DNA from: Gari tellinella
Taxonomy: Eukaryota; Mollusca; Bivalvia; Cardiida; Psammobiidae
Assembly: GCA_922989275.2 (NCBI GenBank)
Contig: OV277871.1
Location: 65,741,848-65,805,847 of the forward strand
Direction: 5' to 3'
DNA length: 64,000 nucleotides
A program made the translations under genes and the position numbers. How positions within the stretch are numbered: position 1 is the stretch's first letter; each line of letters starts with the position of its first letter. The notes below the pieces were generated by a model. That model saw only the letters and a list, made by a program, of their open reading frames with translations. It was not told the DNA's origin and made no database searches. Shown here piece after piece: positions 21,206 through 32,745 of this stretch.

Positions 21206-21876
21206 ATAATAATAATAATAATAATAACGACTTTATTTCATGTGGATTACATATTTGATATCGAACAAACAAACCAATTTTCAATATGGTCCACAAACAA
21301 CATTAACATATATACAACACGAAGGAACACACTTACAAATCAGTATTGTTTTTAAACTTTTGCAAACAGAGTGGACCCTGAAAAGACAGTTCCTGTAGGA
21401 GCTCTCCACAGGGACTACTCTGTTTACTTAAATAATTTTAAAGATTAAAAGCTGAAAATAGTAATGCATAGGTGTCATTCTGAGAATTCAAGATTTGTTA
21501 TCTATACATGAATATTGAATAGGTAGAGGCAATATAAAGCCCAAACAAAACGATGATTTAACAAATAGCAAAGATCTAGATCAATGAAATTTCATAACAA
21601 ACGGGAAGGAATATACCAAAGATACTTCTCACCAGGGTTTAATCTACACCGATTATTTATGTCTCAGAAGAAGAATAAATTATATGCGCGAAAGGGCGCT
21701 TCTATTTGGGAGTGGGTTAAACCATTGCATATATCATTTGACATACTTTTTTATTATTATTATATGCATGTTTGTTTGGCCACTTTGGCCATCTGTAAAT
21801 ATGTTGTGAGTAACGAGGAATTTGTTAATTCAAGTTACTGATTGAATAAAGAATTATTATTATTATTATTATTATA
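21206..21876. repeat. two LINE-like 3' ends facing each other, (AAT)n and (ATT)n
   Basis: (AAT)n at about 21206-21230 followed by the inverse of AAATAAAGTCG, and GAATAAAGAATTATTATT with (ATT)n at 21841-21876. Both look like 3' tails of non-LTR elements. A small palindrome (GTTCCTGTAGGAGCTC) lies between. The ORF at 21584-21841 has no recognisable domain. Confidence 0.45.
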
Positions 21877-21975
21877 TATCAAACACAATTCAATATACCA
21901 AATTGTTCGTATAGACCGGTTTTATTGACCTGTCAGGGCGGAGTTTGGATGCGGACCAGCATGCTCTTTTATTAT

Positions 21976-22139
21976 CGGAATAATAATAGAGAGGTGGCAG
22001 CTTAAAGCAAGATGACAGTGAAACAGAAAGCTCCTAAAGGAGCTTTCTGTTTCACTGTCACCTTGCTTTAAGCGGTCACCTACCGTAAACACCCTAATAA
22101 TTATCATAATTTAGTGGTCGTAATAGAGGGGTTTTACTG
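21976..22139. mobile_element. F3 MITE, left end truncated
   Basis: P2 hairpin perfect (AAAGCTCCTAAAGGAGCTTT), right TIR AGGGGTTTTACTG present, left TIR reduced to AATAGAGAGG. Confidence 0.85.
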
Positions 22140-22331
22140 TATTTCTAATACAAATATATATGAATAAGATCAGACGCCGCGTTACCCGGCGTATGGCGAG
22201 GCTCCAAACTGTTTGCTACTTACATTTTAGGTAGAAATGTTTCGCCAGACATAAGATTTGTTACACTTTACACATGTAGCATTGCGTGTAATTTTGTTTA
22301 TACTGGAAATGTTCCTTTCCTGACACCTCTA

Positions 22332-22576
22332 CAGTGGAGAATCTGTTATTCTTTCCCAATAAACGCGTTTACGCTAAAACTTTTATTTCCAGTGCAAACA
22401 GTTTGGAGCCAGATCAGACGCCGGGTAACCCGGCGTCTGATCGGGCTCCAAACTGTTTGCCACCAAGATAAACATGAAATTTCAGAATTGTCCAAAAGTT
22501 GTTCTTTTCTACGTTTTAGTGCTTTGCGTTTGCGTACGTTTGCGTTTAAACGGGAAAAATAACAGATTCTCCACTG
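22332..22576 (-). mobile_element. F1 MITE, full copy
   Basis: 245 bp, TA flanks, intact hairpin. A diverged partial F1b copy lies just right at about 22697-22875. Confidence 0.93.
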
Positions 22577-22696
22577 TACATAATTATACCCATACCCTTG
22601 ATTACACTTGTTTCAAGTGAAGTATAATGCTGTAAACTATTCTACATGTAAACCAGTTAAGCATTCTACCATTTATAATGTTAACATTTCACATTT

Positions 22697-22875
22697 CTCT
22701 CATATTCTTTCCCGTTTAAACGTAAACGGAACACAAAACGCATTGCACTAAAACAGAAAATGACAACTTTTTGACAATACTGACATTTTTTGGAGTCTGA
22801 GTGGCTTACATTGGGGGACTGATCAGACGCCTGGTCATCCTGCATGATCTGGCTCCAAACCGTTTAAACTGGAAC
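22697..22875 (+). mobile_element. F1b MITE remnant
   Basis: ATTCTTTCCCGTTTAAACGT ... TGATCTGGCTCCAAACCGTT. Both terminal TIRs are lost. Confidence 0.65.
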
Positions 22876-22895
22876 TTGACTACTCTCTGCATCTG

Positions 22896-23010
22896 GGGCC
22901 CGTTTCATAAAACTTCGTACGACAATAATAAGATCAATTTAATAATAATTGAGACTTTTATAATTTGACTTACGGCAACATTTGTCGTACGAAGTTTTGT
23001 GAAACGGGCC
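22896..23010. mobile_element. foldback MITE with GGGCCCGTTTCATAAAAC ends
   Basis: TIR GGGCCCGTTTCATAAAACTT then CGTACGACAA, and inverse. Related ends at 29016-29239 and 41226-41433 define a small family (F7). No ORF. Confidence 0.85.
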
Positions 23011-23088
23011 CAGCTGCATAAGGTACATGTATAAAACAAAAAGGTGTAGGAGCTTTCCATTTTATGTTCCATTTGCGTTAAGCTGTTA

Positions 23089-23325
23089 CAGTGGATAATC
23101 TGTTATTCTTTCCCGTTTAAACGCAAACGTACGCAAACGCAAAGCACTAAAACGTAGAAAAGAACAACTTTTGGATAATTCTTGTTTATCTTGGTGACAA
23201 ACAGTTTGGAGCCTGATCAGACGCCGGGTTACCCGGCGTCTGATCTGGCTCCAAATTGTTTGCACTGCAAATAATAGTTTTAGCGTAAACGCGTTTATTG
23301 GGAAAGAATAACACATTCTCCACTG
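23089..23325 (+). mobile_element. F1 MITE, full copy
   Basis: 237 bp, TA flanks; about 9 bp missing left of the hairpin. It lies 376 bp past the stop codon of gene B. Confidence 0.92.
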
Positions 23326-23700
23326 TACTTGTCATTTACGCAGTCAATTAGCCTTCAATTGAATGGTTGAAATAGAGAGGTTTTACTGTATATATAAAGA
23401 TGTGACTGCTTACTGCAAAGCAAGGAAAAACAGAATGCTCTTCCAGAATGTTTTTGCTTTAAATGTGTTCTGTATAAACGTATAAAACTCTTAACTCGGA
23501 AATATGAACATGGAAGTCGGAACTGGGAATTTGGAATTCGGAACTTAGAACTTAGAACTTGAATTAAGCAGTATACGAACTTTGAACTCGAAGATAAACG
23601 ATATATCGTAACCATAAGAAAACCTGTATTGCATTTATACTTTATCCTATAAACAAGCATGGTGTCACCATCGTTCTTGGTAAATATCTCCTCAACGTCT

Positions 23701-26700
23701 TCACGTTCTCCTGAAGTACCGCTTACACGTTACATCATCCAAAAACATTGTCTGAAAATAAATCAAATACAGCGGAGACATAATTTCACCCTTTTAAATG
23801 CATACAGAACGCAAGCAACATGCACTATACTGTCGAGATATTAATCATACATGTACATGTACAAACTCTCAATTAGTTGTTTCCATTGTTACCATGTACA
23901 TGTGCATGTTAAAGCTCTCAATTATGTATCTCCTTTGTTGCCATGTGCTTGTAGAAGCTATCAACGTTCATATCCTTTGTTCTCACGACATATACAATGT
24001 ATTCGTCATTTATCTCCCTTGTTATTATGTACATGTACACGCTCTCAATAAGTTATCTCTCGTATAACCTTGTACATGTTCAAGCTCTCCAACAGTTATC
24101 TCCCTTGTTAGTATGTACATGTACAAGTTCTCTATCAGTTATCTACCTTGTTATTATGTACATGTACAAGCTCTACGTCAGTAATCTCCCTTGGTATGAC
24201 GTACATGTACAAGCTCTCCATTATTGATTTCCCTTTTATCATGTACACGCTCTCAATTATTTATCTCCCTTGTTGTTATGTACAAGGTTTCCATAATCTA
24301 TCTCCCATGTCGCCATGTACAGGCTTTCAATTAAGAAATGAATTGCGTACTTCCGTTATTCATGAGCTGATGGCACTTCCATGCTTTTACTAGCAAAGTG
24401 CGTGAAGCCCGAAGGGCTTCTCTCTTAACTTTGCTAGTAAAAGCATGGAAGTGCCATCAGCTCATGAATAACGGAAGTACGCAATTTATTTCTTATATTT
24501 ATATTCCATCGTGAGCTGAGAAATGAACCAGAAATGTACATAACACTTTGCCCGTTGCTATGCGTTGCTATCGAAGTAACGATCTCTATATATGGACTGA
24601 AACTAGTCCCAATCACATATTATATTTACTGGATAAATTTAGACTTTTAACCGGTAAACTTTCTAGTTATGTTTAAAATCCCTTTGGAGATATTTAAAAA
24701 CACACGAATTTACGAAATACTTGTATGATAAGCTTCTTAAATTTAGGTCGCGTTTTTTAAAACCGATTTACTCACACGCCATACTTGATTACTCCGCGTT
24801 AACCGCGCCTACCATACGGATCGATTTGAAAGTGATCAGTATAGCTCCGCCCCTAAACCAGCCGGCTAGAACTGGATTTTAAGTGAGCATTCATTGAAAT
24901 ATGCAAGTCTCTTTTTAGAATAGTGTTATATAAGGACAATGCGGGGCGAATGTAAATATTCATTTATATCTTCTGTTATCACGACATTTACAATATATTC
25001 GTCACTTATCTCCCTTGTTACCATGTACATGTACAAACTCTTAATTATTAATATTTACATTCGCCCTATATCTTTCCATTGTAAAAATCGGTGTTCATTT
25101 CTTATAGACACTCAAACCTTAGGAGGCGGAGCTTAGGGTAAAGTCGCTGCGCATTAATCTTCACTACTTTAAAATTAGAAATCCACGTTGTATTTGACCT
25201 AGATTGAATCTAGTTTATTTCCCAATCTTTTTTTAAACACTAAATACCAATATATATAGATTTTATATTCATATTGATATAAATTATTTACACTCATTGT
25301 GAAAAAAAATGCAGTTGGAGGAGCTCCGAATTTTTGTCCGTCTGCTACGAATTTTTATACCCCCCGCAAACATTTTTGGCGCCCAAATGTAACCGGGTGT
25401 CCTTTATAAAGAAACACCCGCGCCGACCCGGGTTTGAACCCGGGTCGCCAGGTTCGCAGTCATGCACTCTACCACGTCGCCATAAAAGCGCACTTATACA
25501 CTAAGGCCGTACAATTCATGATAAACCTACACACTGTGACATATCCCCCCCCCCCCACACACCCCCCGACAACTTGAAACTTGTGCACAGAAACTTTACA
25601 GAATAATCACTGAAATTACTGGTAAATAGCGCTAATGATAGAAAAAAAAATCACAAAACACTAGTAATCCTCAGCTCCTTTCCGGTTCCAACTTAGGCTC
25701 CGAGTATTGGCTCCAACACCATAAATACCCCATATGGTGCCTCTCAGCTCCGGATTTCTATATGATCCGTGCCCGTTAAGAATACGGTATTAGCGTTCAC
25801 ACTTGACGTTTGCTTGCACCGTTGCATGAATTAAAAACCCGATTGAGGATAAAAAACTTACTTGGATGTACTTAAAAGTATTTTTCCCTAGTAAAAACCT
25901 GAAGTGAATTTGAGAACTATATTATCCGCGCAGTATAGATCTAGCTATGTTATTTGGTTACAGGGGGCGGATTTAACTTCGTTAAAACTGTTCTTTCAAG
26001 TTTATTTCTTCGACGTCCTTTTCCCCTTTTCAACACCATTTCTCCTTTAAAAACTGAAAGTCTGAATTTTTTTCATAACAAATATAAAGATAAGATAATG
26101 TAAATACGAGTATAAGAAATTAATTGATTTTTTCGGTGTTGAAGCGAAATGAACGACAGAAAATTATCGGCAAATTTACCATAAATCGCTAACGCGATTC
26201 ATGGTATTTGCCGATAATTTGCTGTCGTTCATTTCGCTTCAACACCGAAACAAATCAATTCATTTCTTAAAACCCATTGTTATTATGTATATGAACAAGC
26301 TCTACATAATGTATCTCTCGTGCTAGCATGTCCCTTGTTATTATGTACATGTACAGCTATCCTTCTCTCTCTCTCATTTATTATAATGCACAATCTATCG
26401 ATTATATATATCCCTTGTTACAATGTACATTGTACATGTACAAACTCTCCATCATTTATCATCCTTGTTGCCATGTACGTGTACAAGCTTTCCGTCCTTT
26501 TACTCCTTGTTATCATGAACATCTATAAGTTATCCATCATTTATCTCCTTTCTTATCATATACATGTACAGGCTTTCCCTCATTTACCTCCCTTGTTATT
26601 AAGTACATGTACAAGCTCTCCATCATTTATGTCCCTTTTTATCATGAACGTTTACAATGTATTCGCCAATTATATCCCATGTACATGTAAGCATGTACCT

Positions 26701-29700
26701 TACAATCTTTTCATTATCTATTGCCCTTGTTATAATGAACATGTACTCTATATTCGTCATGTATCTTCCTTGTTACCATGTTCATGTATAAGCTTTCCAT
26801 CATTTATCTCCCTTCTTATAATGTGCATTAAAAGCTCTCCATCATCTATTCCCCTCGTAACCATGAACATGTACACTATATTCGTAATTATCTTCCTTGT
26901 TACCATGAACATGTGCAAGCTTTCCGTCGATAATTTTCCGTGTAATAATAAAAAACCATAATCATGTACATGTACAATTTCCATACAATACCTTTCTGTG
27001 TCTCTGAACACATACTTGCACAAGATCTCCGTCGATTATTTTCCTTTCAATAGTCATTGGATTTCCTTTCTTGACATCTTTGGGCGTAATCTGTGTTGTC
27101 CAAACACCATCGTCAAAGCTGGATACACCCTGCAGTGAAGAATGCATGTACGTTATGTAGCGTACTTTGAAGTTTTAATCCATTTAGCGTTGGGTAACCC
27201 AGGTTCGTTGTTCTGCTTTATAACAAGGAAAACGATTCTGTCTAACTTTTATTTCCTAAACTGTTCCCAGGCACAATCTCTGTATACCACTCTTTATATG
27301 CAGTCTGTACGAGCTCGAATAATTAATCATGTGACTTAACCCTTTGAGCCCTAGTCCCGCATATAGGCGTCCTTTTCAAACAGTTTACATGTGAAACGTG
27401 TATTTGTCATATGCGAACAGTGAATACCCAGATCAGAGGGATCCTTACAGGGCCCTCTGATCTTGGTATTCACTGTTTGTCATAATGCAAAATATTGACA
27501 AAAACAATCCTTAAAAGTCAGAAATGGACTAGACTAAAAGGGAAACTGGGATTGTCCATTTTAAGTTTCAACGAGGAAAGAGTTAACGTCAAAGCTACAT
27601 GAGCACATTCCAGTAATGTTCTAGCAACGTATCTATCATGAGTTTAAGTATGGATCCTTAAATGGGCAATCCACCCCAGCTCATGGCCAAATATATAATT
27701 AACTTAGGCGATTGACTTTACACCCGTTGTTATGTAATTTGCATAACGGGAGCATGGGTTGACAGGAAATTACCTTTTTCGGGATAAGGGGAGTTACCAA
27801 AGTCTTAATCAGTGGTGAAGTTTGACCTTTCATAATTCCCCGCACATATAAAAAAAGTTCGACAGCGTTTTTCTGTCTGCTGCTATATATTTACTATGTT
27901 ACAGTTATTCGTCCCCCAATCAATTTTGCTTAAACCCTGAAACCTATTGTCTACAGTTTGACCCCTGACCAGACGCCGAGCAACCCGACGTCTTTTTTAG
28001 CTCCAAACTGTTGCGCAATTTACAATATTTGACAAGGACTAGCATTTGCCTGACTAGGGCTCAAAGGGTAAGAGAAATAGCCGTACTATCTGTATGTTTT
28101 CAACAGTTTTTACATTTGACTGATATCCGAGACATTATGCAGTCATCCAAACGATACCATAGATATCGCATCTTTTAAATGTTCTTTGTGTGTAATACTA
28201 TACTACATACAGTGGAGAAAACATCATTATTGCCCAGTGAATGCATTTAGTGAAAAAAAAAAAACAGCGAAAAACGTATGGAGCCAGATAAGACGTCGGA
28301 CAACTAAGATTAAAATAGATCGTTACATATTGAAAGAAAGAATCGTAATTTTCTAAATTCTATTGATTTGCGTTTGCATTTTGTTTGCGCTTAAAGGGGA
28401 AAGCATGACATCCCCTCCATTGAAAACCTGTTATTCAATATGCAAGATTGTTCGTTATTATTTGCCTTCCTGCGATATCGAGTTTTTTCGCGTGTATATG
28501 TACAGTAAGATGCAAGAGTCCGTAAATACTCCTTGTAGTTTACTATATTACAGTATGTTCTTGTTACTCCGACCTTATCTTAAGTGTGACGTCATGTACA
28601 ATGTATACGTTCATGTAAAATCCCATGCTATTCTTTGTGGCGTGAAAGATATTGTTTTGCTTCAAATATCACATTTTCCTGGATATAAAATGGTTTCAAT
28701 AATTATTCAGTTACTGTGGGTGTATACTAAAGATATGCAATTAACACATCACCGGTGGGTAGTGCGTTGGGTATAGGGCGTTGTATTCAGCGTTATTGGC
28801 GAAAAAAGCCGACCAGACTCGCGCCTAGGCGAGCGTCAGGTCGGCTGTTTCCGCCAAGAACGTCTCAAGCTGAATACAACGTCCTGTATGGCACCGCCAT
28901 ATAGTGATGTGAATATCTAGTGAGCATGTAGTTAATATTAAAACTCGAGCCTGAACAATTCATGAAAGAAACTTTAGTTATTTCAGTAAAGCAATCGGAA
29001 ACATGTTAGGAGTGTGGGCCTGTCTTATGAAATGTAGTATGACAATTATAGTCGCAAGTCAGATTTTTAAATTCTCAATCAAAATTATTTTCTCCATCTT
29101 ATCCTGTCTTGTGAAATCTCTTTGTAATTGTCTTAAAAGACGATTTCAAAAGAGATGTTTGATGGAGAAATCAGATATAAGACGTATTTTAATGTTTTGA
29201 ATTACGACTGTTTTGTCGTACGACATTTCATAACACGGGTCACGTGGTTTTGTTTAAAGGTTACATAGATATACCAAGTTAAAGTTGAGAACTCAAAATA
29301 AATGTGTGTGTGTTAGATATTGTGATGTCCCTTGCAAATGATTTGAAGTCTGGTCATACTCCAACATGGTTGCCTCACAGACGAATTAAAATTAAGCAGT
29401 ATTTATTTTAAGAAACTGTCCTGTTTAACATTTGAGAACATTATATTTCTTACTGAATTTCGTTTAGCGTTGACAGGGTAAAACTTTACTAGATATAACG
29501 TCTATTCGCGGATGTAAGTATATGTAGGCTAAGAAGTAAAACCACACAGACAGTGGTCACCTGTCTTCAAAGCTATAAATATGTTATGGGATATTGGGTT
29601 AATTGACTCGATGTTTGTCTCAAGGACTCATTGTTTTACAGAATGTGCATCCCAAGGATTCATTCTTCTGATTTCTAAAATTATCACTGTACATCATGCC

Positions 29701-32076
29701 ATGCCATGCCTGACATTTCCATATCAACTGGAAAAGCAGAGTCAAGTGTAAAGGCGACCTTGCTTTTCTTTGGTCCTGCAGATATTGAAAACCTGATCGT
29801 TTCCCCTTCCACTCTCACTTCCAATTTTGGTTTCAATGTACTCGCCAATTTCCTTTTAAACATTCCGACATCTGTAATGTAAAGTCGGGCATTATTCTGC
29901 CGCAAGCGAAGCGCAAACGCTTTGCAATAAAATGTAGCAAATGCAAATACAGTCGTACCTCTCTATTACGACCACTAAATTGATTGTGTTAATTATAAGC
30001 CTTCGTTTTAGTAGTCTTAATAGAGAGGTTTTATTGTATGAAGAAATTTTAACGATTTTGGGTGGAAAAAAATTGGGATCTCATCAGATGTAGGGGGATT
30101 TGGCTCAAACCTGTTTGCAATGGATACGGTTCTTATAGTATGAGTGTGCGTATTGTGAAAGAAGTACAGTGGAGAATCTGTTATTCTTTCCCAATAAACG
30201 CGTTTACGCTAAAACTATTATTTACAGTGCAAACAGTTTGGAGCCAGATCAGACGCCGGGTAACCCGGCGTCTGATCAGGCTCCAAACTGTTTGCCACCA
30301 AGATAAACATGAAATATCAGAATTGTCCAAAAGTTGTTCTTTTCTACGTTTTAGCGCTTTGCGTTTGCGTAGGTTTGCGTTTAAACGGGAAAGAATAACA
30401 GATTCTCCACTGTACATATAGATGCATTTAAGCAAGTTTAATGTTCCGGATATTTGCAATTTTTAAGAAAGCAAACATTTACATTGGAGAAAACGTTATT
30501 CTTTCCTATTAAACGTGTTAACACTATAATTATTATTTCCTTTGCAAACAGTTCGGAGCCAGATCAGACACCGGGTAACACGGCTTCTCATTAAAATGCA
30601 AACTGTTTACCACTCAGATTAAAACTAGTCTAGTCAGGATTGTCAAAACGTCTTTATCTATATTTTATTGCAATGTGTTTGCGTTGCGTTTGCGTTCAAA
30701 CAGGGAACACTAACGTTTTCTCCACTGTATCTAACAACAACTATTTTTCCGCTTAAGGTTGAGGATCGCTAATAAGATCGGACCAAAATCGGTAGTTTCC
30801 GTACATTGATCGTCCATTGTCGTCAACTGACGGGGCGTTAGCATTGTTCGGAACAGACTGACAGTTTACGAGAATGACCGATGTTTTAAAAAAAAATTAT
30901 GACTATTGATTAAGGTACTTCGCGGGTGCGCTTAGTTTCCATACAAGGTGTTATGAAACTTTTCTTGAAGAATGGTAATAGCCTAAAAAACAATGTGTGA
31001 AAATATAGGCAAATTTTATCGTGTGAATTGTCTTACATGTAAAGGTCTCTCTTTTTTTACTAAAACCTTGAATTTTGATGATTTTATTTTTTTCAAAAAC
31101 AAATAAAGTTAATGACTATAATTCTCACCCAACATTCATTACAAGAAAGGCTAAAAACATTTTGAATAAAGGTGTTCAGAAAGATGTTATCAGCTATTTA
31201 AATTTTGCAAAATGCTAAAAAATTGAATTACAAAAAACTGAATCATTCAATGTATAGTTTTTCTATTTCATTCGAATATATGGTTGATGAAATAGTTGGT
31301 CAGAAAAACTTAGAAAACATTACAATCAGGATTTGTTGTAATAACAGTTTTTTTTATTAAAATGTGGGAAATGAGACACAGTTACCTACCTTAAAATTAA
31401 AATTCTGTCATTAAAATGCATTATTATTTATTCATGGACTTGCATACAATGATAAATATATTGTTTAAACATAATAATGGGCAATATCGATCTTTAAAAG
31501 CTTCAATGTGTGGCTTTATATTTCGATCAAATCTTATACATGTTTACCGATTTTATTGACTTGTAAGTCATTAAACTAAAACGTACATGTAAGTGGATAT
31601 ATAATTAGACCGTATCTATAACATCACTAATTCTAATTTACGAAGACAAATATAAGATGTCCCTTGATCACTGCGTTATGGATTGACAAGTTAATGAATC
31701 GGACACTTCATTAAAAAAAATTTTTTGGATCGAATAGGTATCGAACCTATGACCTTTGGATGGTAAGTCAATCACTCTACCGACTACCCTATGAAGAACT
31801 ACACTAATCAGCATTTCCTTTATATAAATGTTCTACTATAACCACGTGTGGGAAAAATCTATGTCGCGAAGATGCATTTCCGCTCGCCTGCAAGAGTGAC
31901 TTTCGTATCCGAAGTACCTTAAACCATTGTATCTGTGTGACACATGTTATATACATTGGACCGTATATATACATTACAAAAGTCGACTTACCCATCTTCT
32001 CCAGAAACTTATCAAAGTTGTCGTCCTTAAAATTAGCCCATTTACCCTCAAAAAGTTTCTTCATTTCCGCAACCAT
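23701..32076 (-). CDS. FABP-like gene B (4 exons, 138 aa)
   Basis: Same family and layout as gene A. Coding exons: 32076-31992, 29871-29705, 27129-27016, 23751-23701 (85, 167, 114, 51 nt; phases 1, 0, 0). Start MVAEMKKLFEGKWANFKDDN; the helical-lid region follows (NFDKFLEKMDVG). C-terminus DDVTCKRYFRRT. Arg113 and Arg133 match the family's ligand-carboxylate Arg pair, with Phe135 for Tyr. Donors GTAAGT (exon 1) and GTATGT (exon 3) are good. The exon 2 donor expected by homology reads GC (29704-29703) within a GGCATGGCATGGCATG run; a GT 12 nt further on (29692-29691) would add four residues in frame. Intron 3 is mostly a minisatellite. A TATATA lies 33 bp 5' of the ATG. Probably functional, but the exon 2 junction leaves doubt. 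Confidence 0.86.
23770..23840 (+). mobile_element. F1b left-end remnant in intron 3 of gene B
   Basis: CAGCGGAGACATAATTTCAC then AACGCAAGCAACATGCACTA. It starts 19 bp from exon 4, the same place as the remnant in gene C (44072). Confidence 0.65.
23848..24330. repeat. minisatellite array 1 in intron 3 of gene B (about 11 units of 44 bp)
   Basis: Unit close to ATGTACATGTACAAGCTCTC then CATCATTTATCTCCCTTGTT. Units are diverged. In the gene's sense the unit resembles the last 30 nt of FABP exon 3 plus its splice donor. Confidence 0.9.
24333..24494. repeat. long near-perfect palindrome
   Basis: Arms of about 65 bp (AAGAAATGAATTGCGTACTT ... CTTTTACTAGCAAAGT and inverse) around a loop containing GAAGCCCGAAGGGCTTC. 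It interrupts the minisatellite in intron 3 of gene B. No flanking duplication identified. Confidence 0.9.
24955..25055. repeat. minisatellite fragment between inverted GCGAATGTAAATATT ends
   Basis: About two 44-bp units between GGCGAATGTAAATATT (about 24945) and its inverse (about 25052-25067). Confidence 0.75.
25056..26112. other. intron 3 of gene B: no gene; one tRNA-like sequence
   Basis: The minus strand at about 25420-25492 has GCGACGTGGTAGAGTGCATG and the self-pairing CCCGGGTTCAAACCCGGG (T arm). I read it as a SINE or tRNA-derived relic. A C-run at 25544-25556. Nothing else recognised. Confidence 0.45.
26113..26269. repeat. long near-perfect palindrome
   Basis: Arms of about 65 bp from AAGAAATTAATTGATTTTTT through CGACAGAAAATTATCGGCAA to a short centre at AATCGCTAACGCGATT. 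It borders minisatellite array 2. Confidence 0.9.
26270..26965. repeat. minisatellite array 2 in intron 3 of gene B (about 15 units)
   Basis: Same unit as 23848-24330. It ends about 50 bp from the exon 3 donor of gene B. A 213-codon frame across it is an artefact of unit length near a multiple of three. Confidence 0.9.
27336..27587. mobile_element. F5 element (TTAACCCTTT ends, P1-like hairpin)
   Basis: Ends TTAACCCTTTGAGCC and GAGGAAAGAGTTAAC. Central hairpin GCGAACAGTGAATACCCAGA TCAGAGGG... and inverse at 27402-27483: the outer CAAACAGT and AGATCAGA are P1-like while the apex differs (GGGATCCTTACAGGGCCC). In intron 2 of gene B. A decayed relative with GACGCCGAGCAACCCGACGT lies at about 27945-28015. 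Confidence 0.7.
28210..28422 (-). mobile_element. F1b MITE, decayed
   Basis: CAGTGGAGAAAACATCATTA ... CCCCTCCATTG, TA flank at the left. Inner arms TTTGCGTTTGCATTTTG are readable; the hairpin is half lost. Confidence 0.75.
28775..28885. repeat. foldback palindrome
   Basis: Arms AGGGCGTTGTATTCAGCG ... GCCGACC and inverse, with a centre of CGCGCCTAGGCG. Intron 2 of gene B. Confidence 0.8.
29016..29239. mobile_element. F7 MITE
   Basis: GGGCCTGTCTTATGAAATGT then AGTATGACAA, and at the right GTCGTACGACATTTCATAAC. Related to 22896-23010. Internal inverted AAATCTCTTTG / CAAAAGAGAT. Confidence 0.75.
29893..30166 (+). mobile_element. mosaic: F1b remnant with an F3 mini-element inside
   Basis: The left F1b arm (GCGCAAACGCTTTGCAATAA) and the right half (GGCTCAAACCTGTTTGCAAT) are separated by an 87-bp F3 deletion derivative at 29950-30036 (CAGTCGTACCTCTCTATTAC ... 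AGAGAGGTTTTATTG, TA-flanked) that has lost its P2 core. The remnant starts 22 bp from exon 2 of gene B. Confidence 0.7.
30167..30412 (-). mobile_element. F1 MITE, full copy
   Basis: 246 bp, TA at 30165-30166 and 30413-30414, hairpin complete. Intron 1 of gene B. Confidence 0.93.
30482..30727 (-). mobile_element. F1b MITE, full length
   Basis: 246 bp, CATTGGAGAAAACGTTATTC ... AACGTTTTCTCCACTG, TA flanks. Right hairpin arm diverged. Confidence 0.88.
30728..31732. other. intron 1 of gene B: no gene seen
   Basis: AT-rich, no recognised element. Confidence 0.4.
31733..31800 (-). mobile_element. tRNA-like sequence
   Basis: On the minus strand, GGGTAGTCGGTAGAGTGATT (A box) and a perfect T arm ATAGGTTCGATACCTAT. 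No clear acceptor stem, so a SINE head or tRNA relic is likelier than a gene. Confidence 0.55.
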
Positions 32077-32108
32077 GTAGACACTGCAGATATTCTACAC
32101 CGATGTTG

Positions 32109-32114
32109 TATATA
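32109..32114 (-). promoter_or_regulatory. possible TATA box of gene B
   Basis: TATATA 33 bp 5' of the gene B start codon. Gene C has the same motif at a similar distance. It implies a very short 5' UTR, or an unseen upstream exon. Confidence 0.4.
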
Positions 32115-32115
32115 C

Positions 32116-32745
32116 ACTGAATCTCACTTATAACGAAGTCCTCTGGGTCGTCTGATTGCTTTCGTTATATCCAAATTTCGTTATATCAGATACATTTCAC
32201 TACATTAATCAGAGATGGAGAGAATTTTTTATTTATCTTTTATCTCACGACCTCTGGTACCGTAGATGAGTACGTTACCACTTGACTACTACCACCGTAA
32301 ATGAAAATGTTTTAAAATTCTGCAGTAAACACTAAACAATCATAAAAGTGTTACGCGGCCACTTGAAAATGTACAAATAGCAGTGTTTGATACATGTTAT
32401 TGCTTAATACAGGACAAAAGTAAAGCAGATGGCGCATAAATCTTTTCATTGGAGTAGTTGATTCATTTCCACAGCAAGAAACTGTATTATAGTATGAGGT
32501 AGCTTTCAGTGGGTTTTTTCACCACTTTTGGAATAAGTTGGTACCCCTCCAATTGGGCGTAACGGCGTAAAATACTTAATTTTTGGGGAAAAATTGAGTC
32601 GTAAAAAGCTCATTTTGGGAAAAAATTGTGCCGTGAAATGCTCATTTTGGAAAAAGAAGCCCTTATTTTCAATTGGGAACAGGTCCCAAAAAAACCCACT
32701 GGTTTGACAGTGTTTAAACGATGATCGATTATTTCCGATTATTGA
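32116..32745. other. upstream of gene B: no gene seen
   Basis: Contains TTCGTTATATCCAAATTTCG, possibly a repeat end, and no coding signal. Confidence 0.35.

Noticed and set aside
23848..24330. CRISPR-like array
   Set aside because: Units are contiguous and diverged, with no unique spacers, in a eukaryotic intron: a minisatellite.
26320..26961. 213-codon frame in intron 3 of gene B
   Set aside because: Produced by the 44-bp minisatellite; cysteine/tyrosine-rich repeats with no family match I know.
28363..28776. 137-codon frame in intron 2 of gene B
   Set aside because: Begins inside a decayed F1b and has no motif; likely chance.
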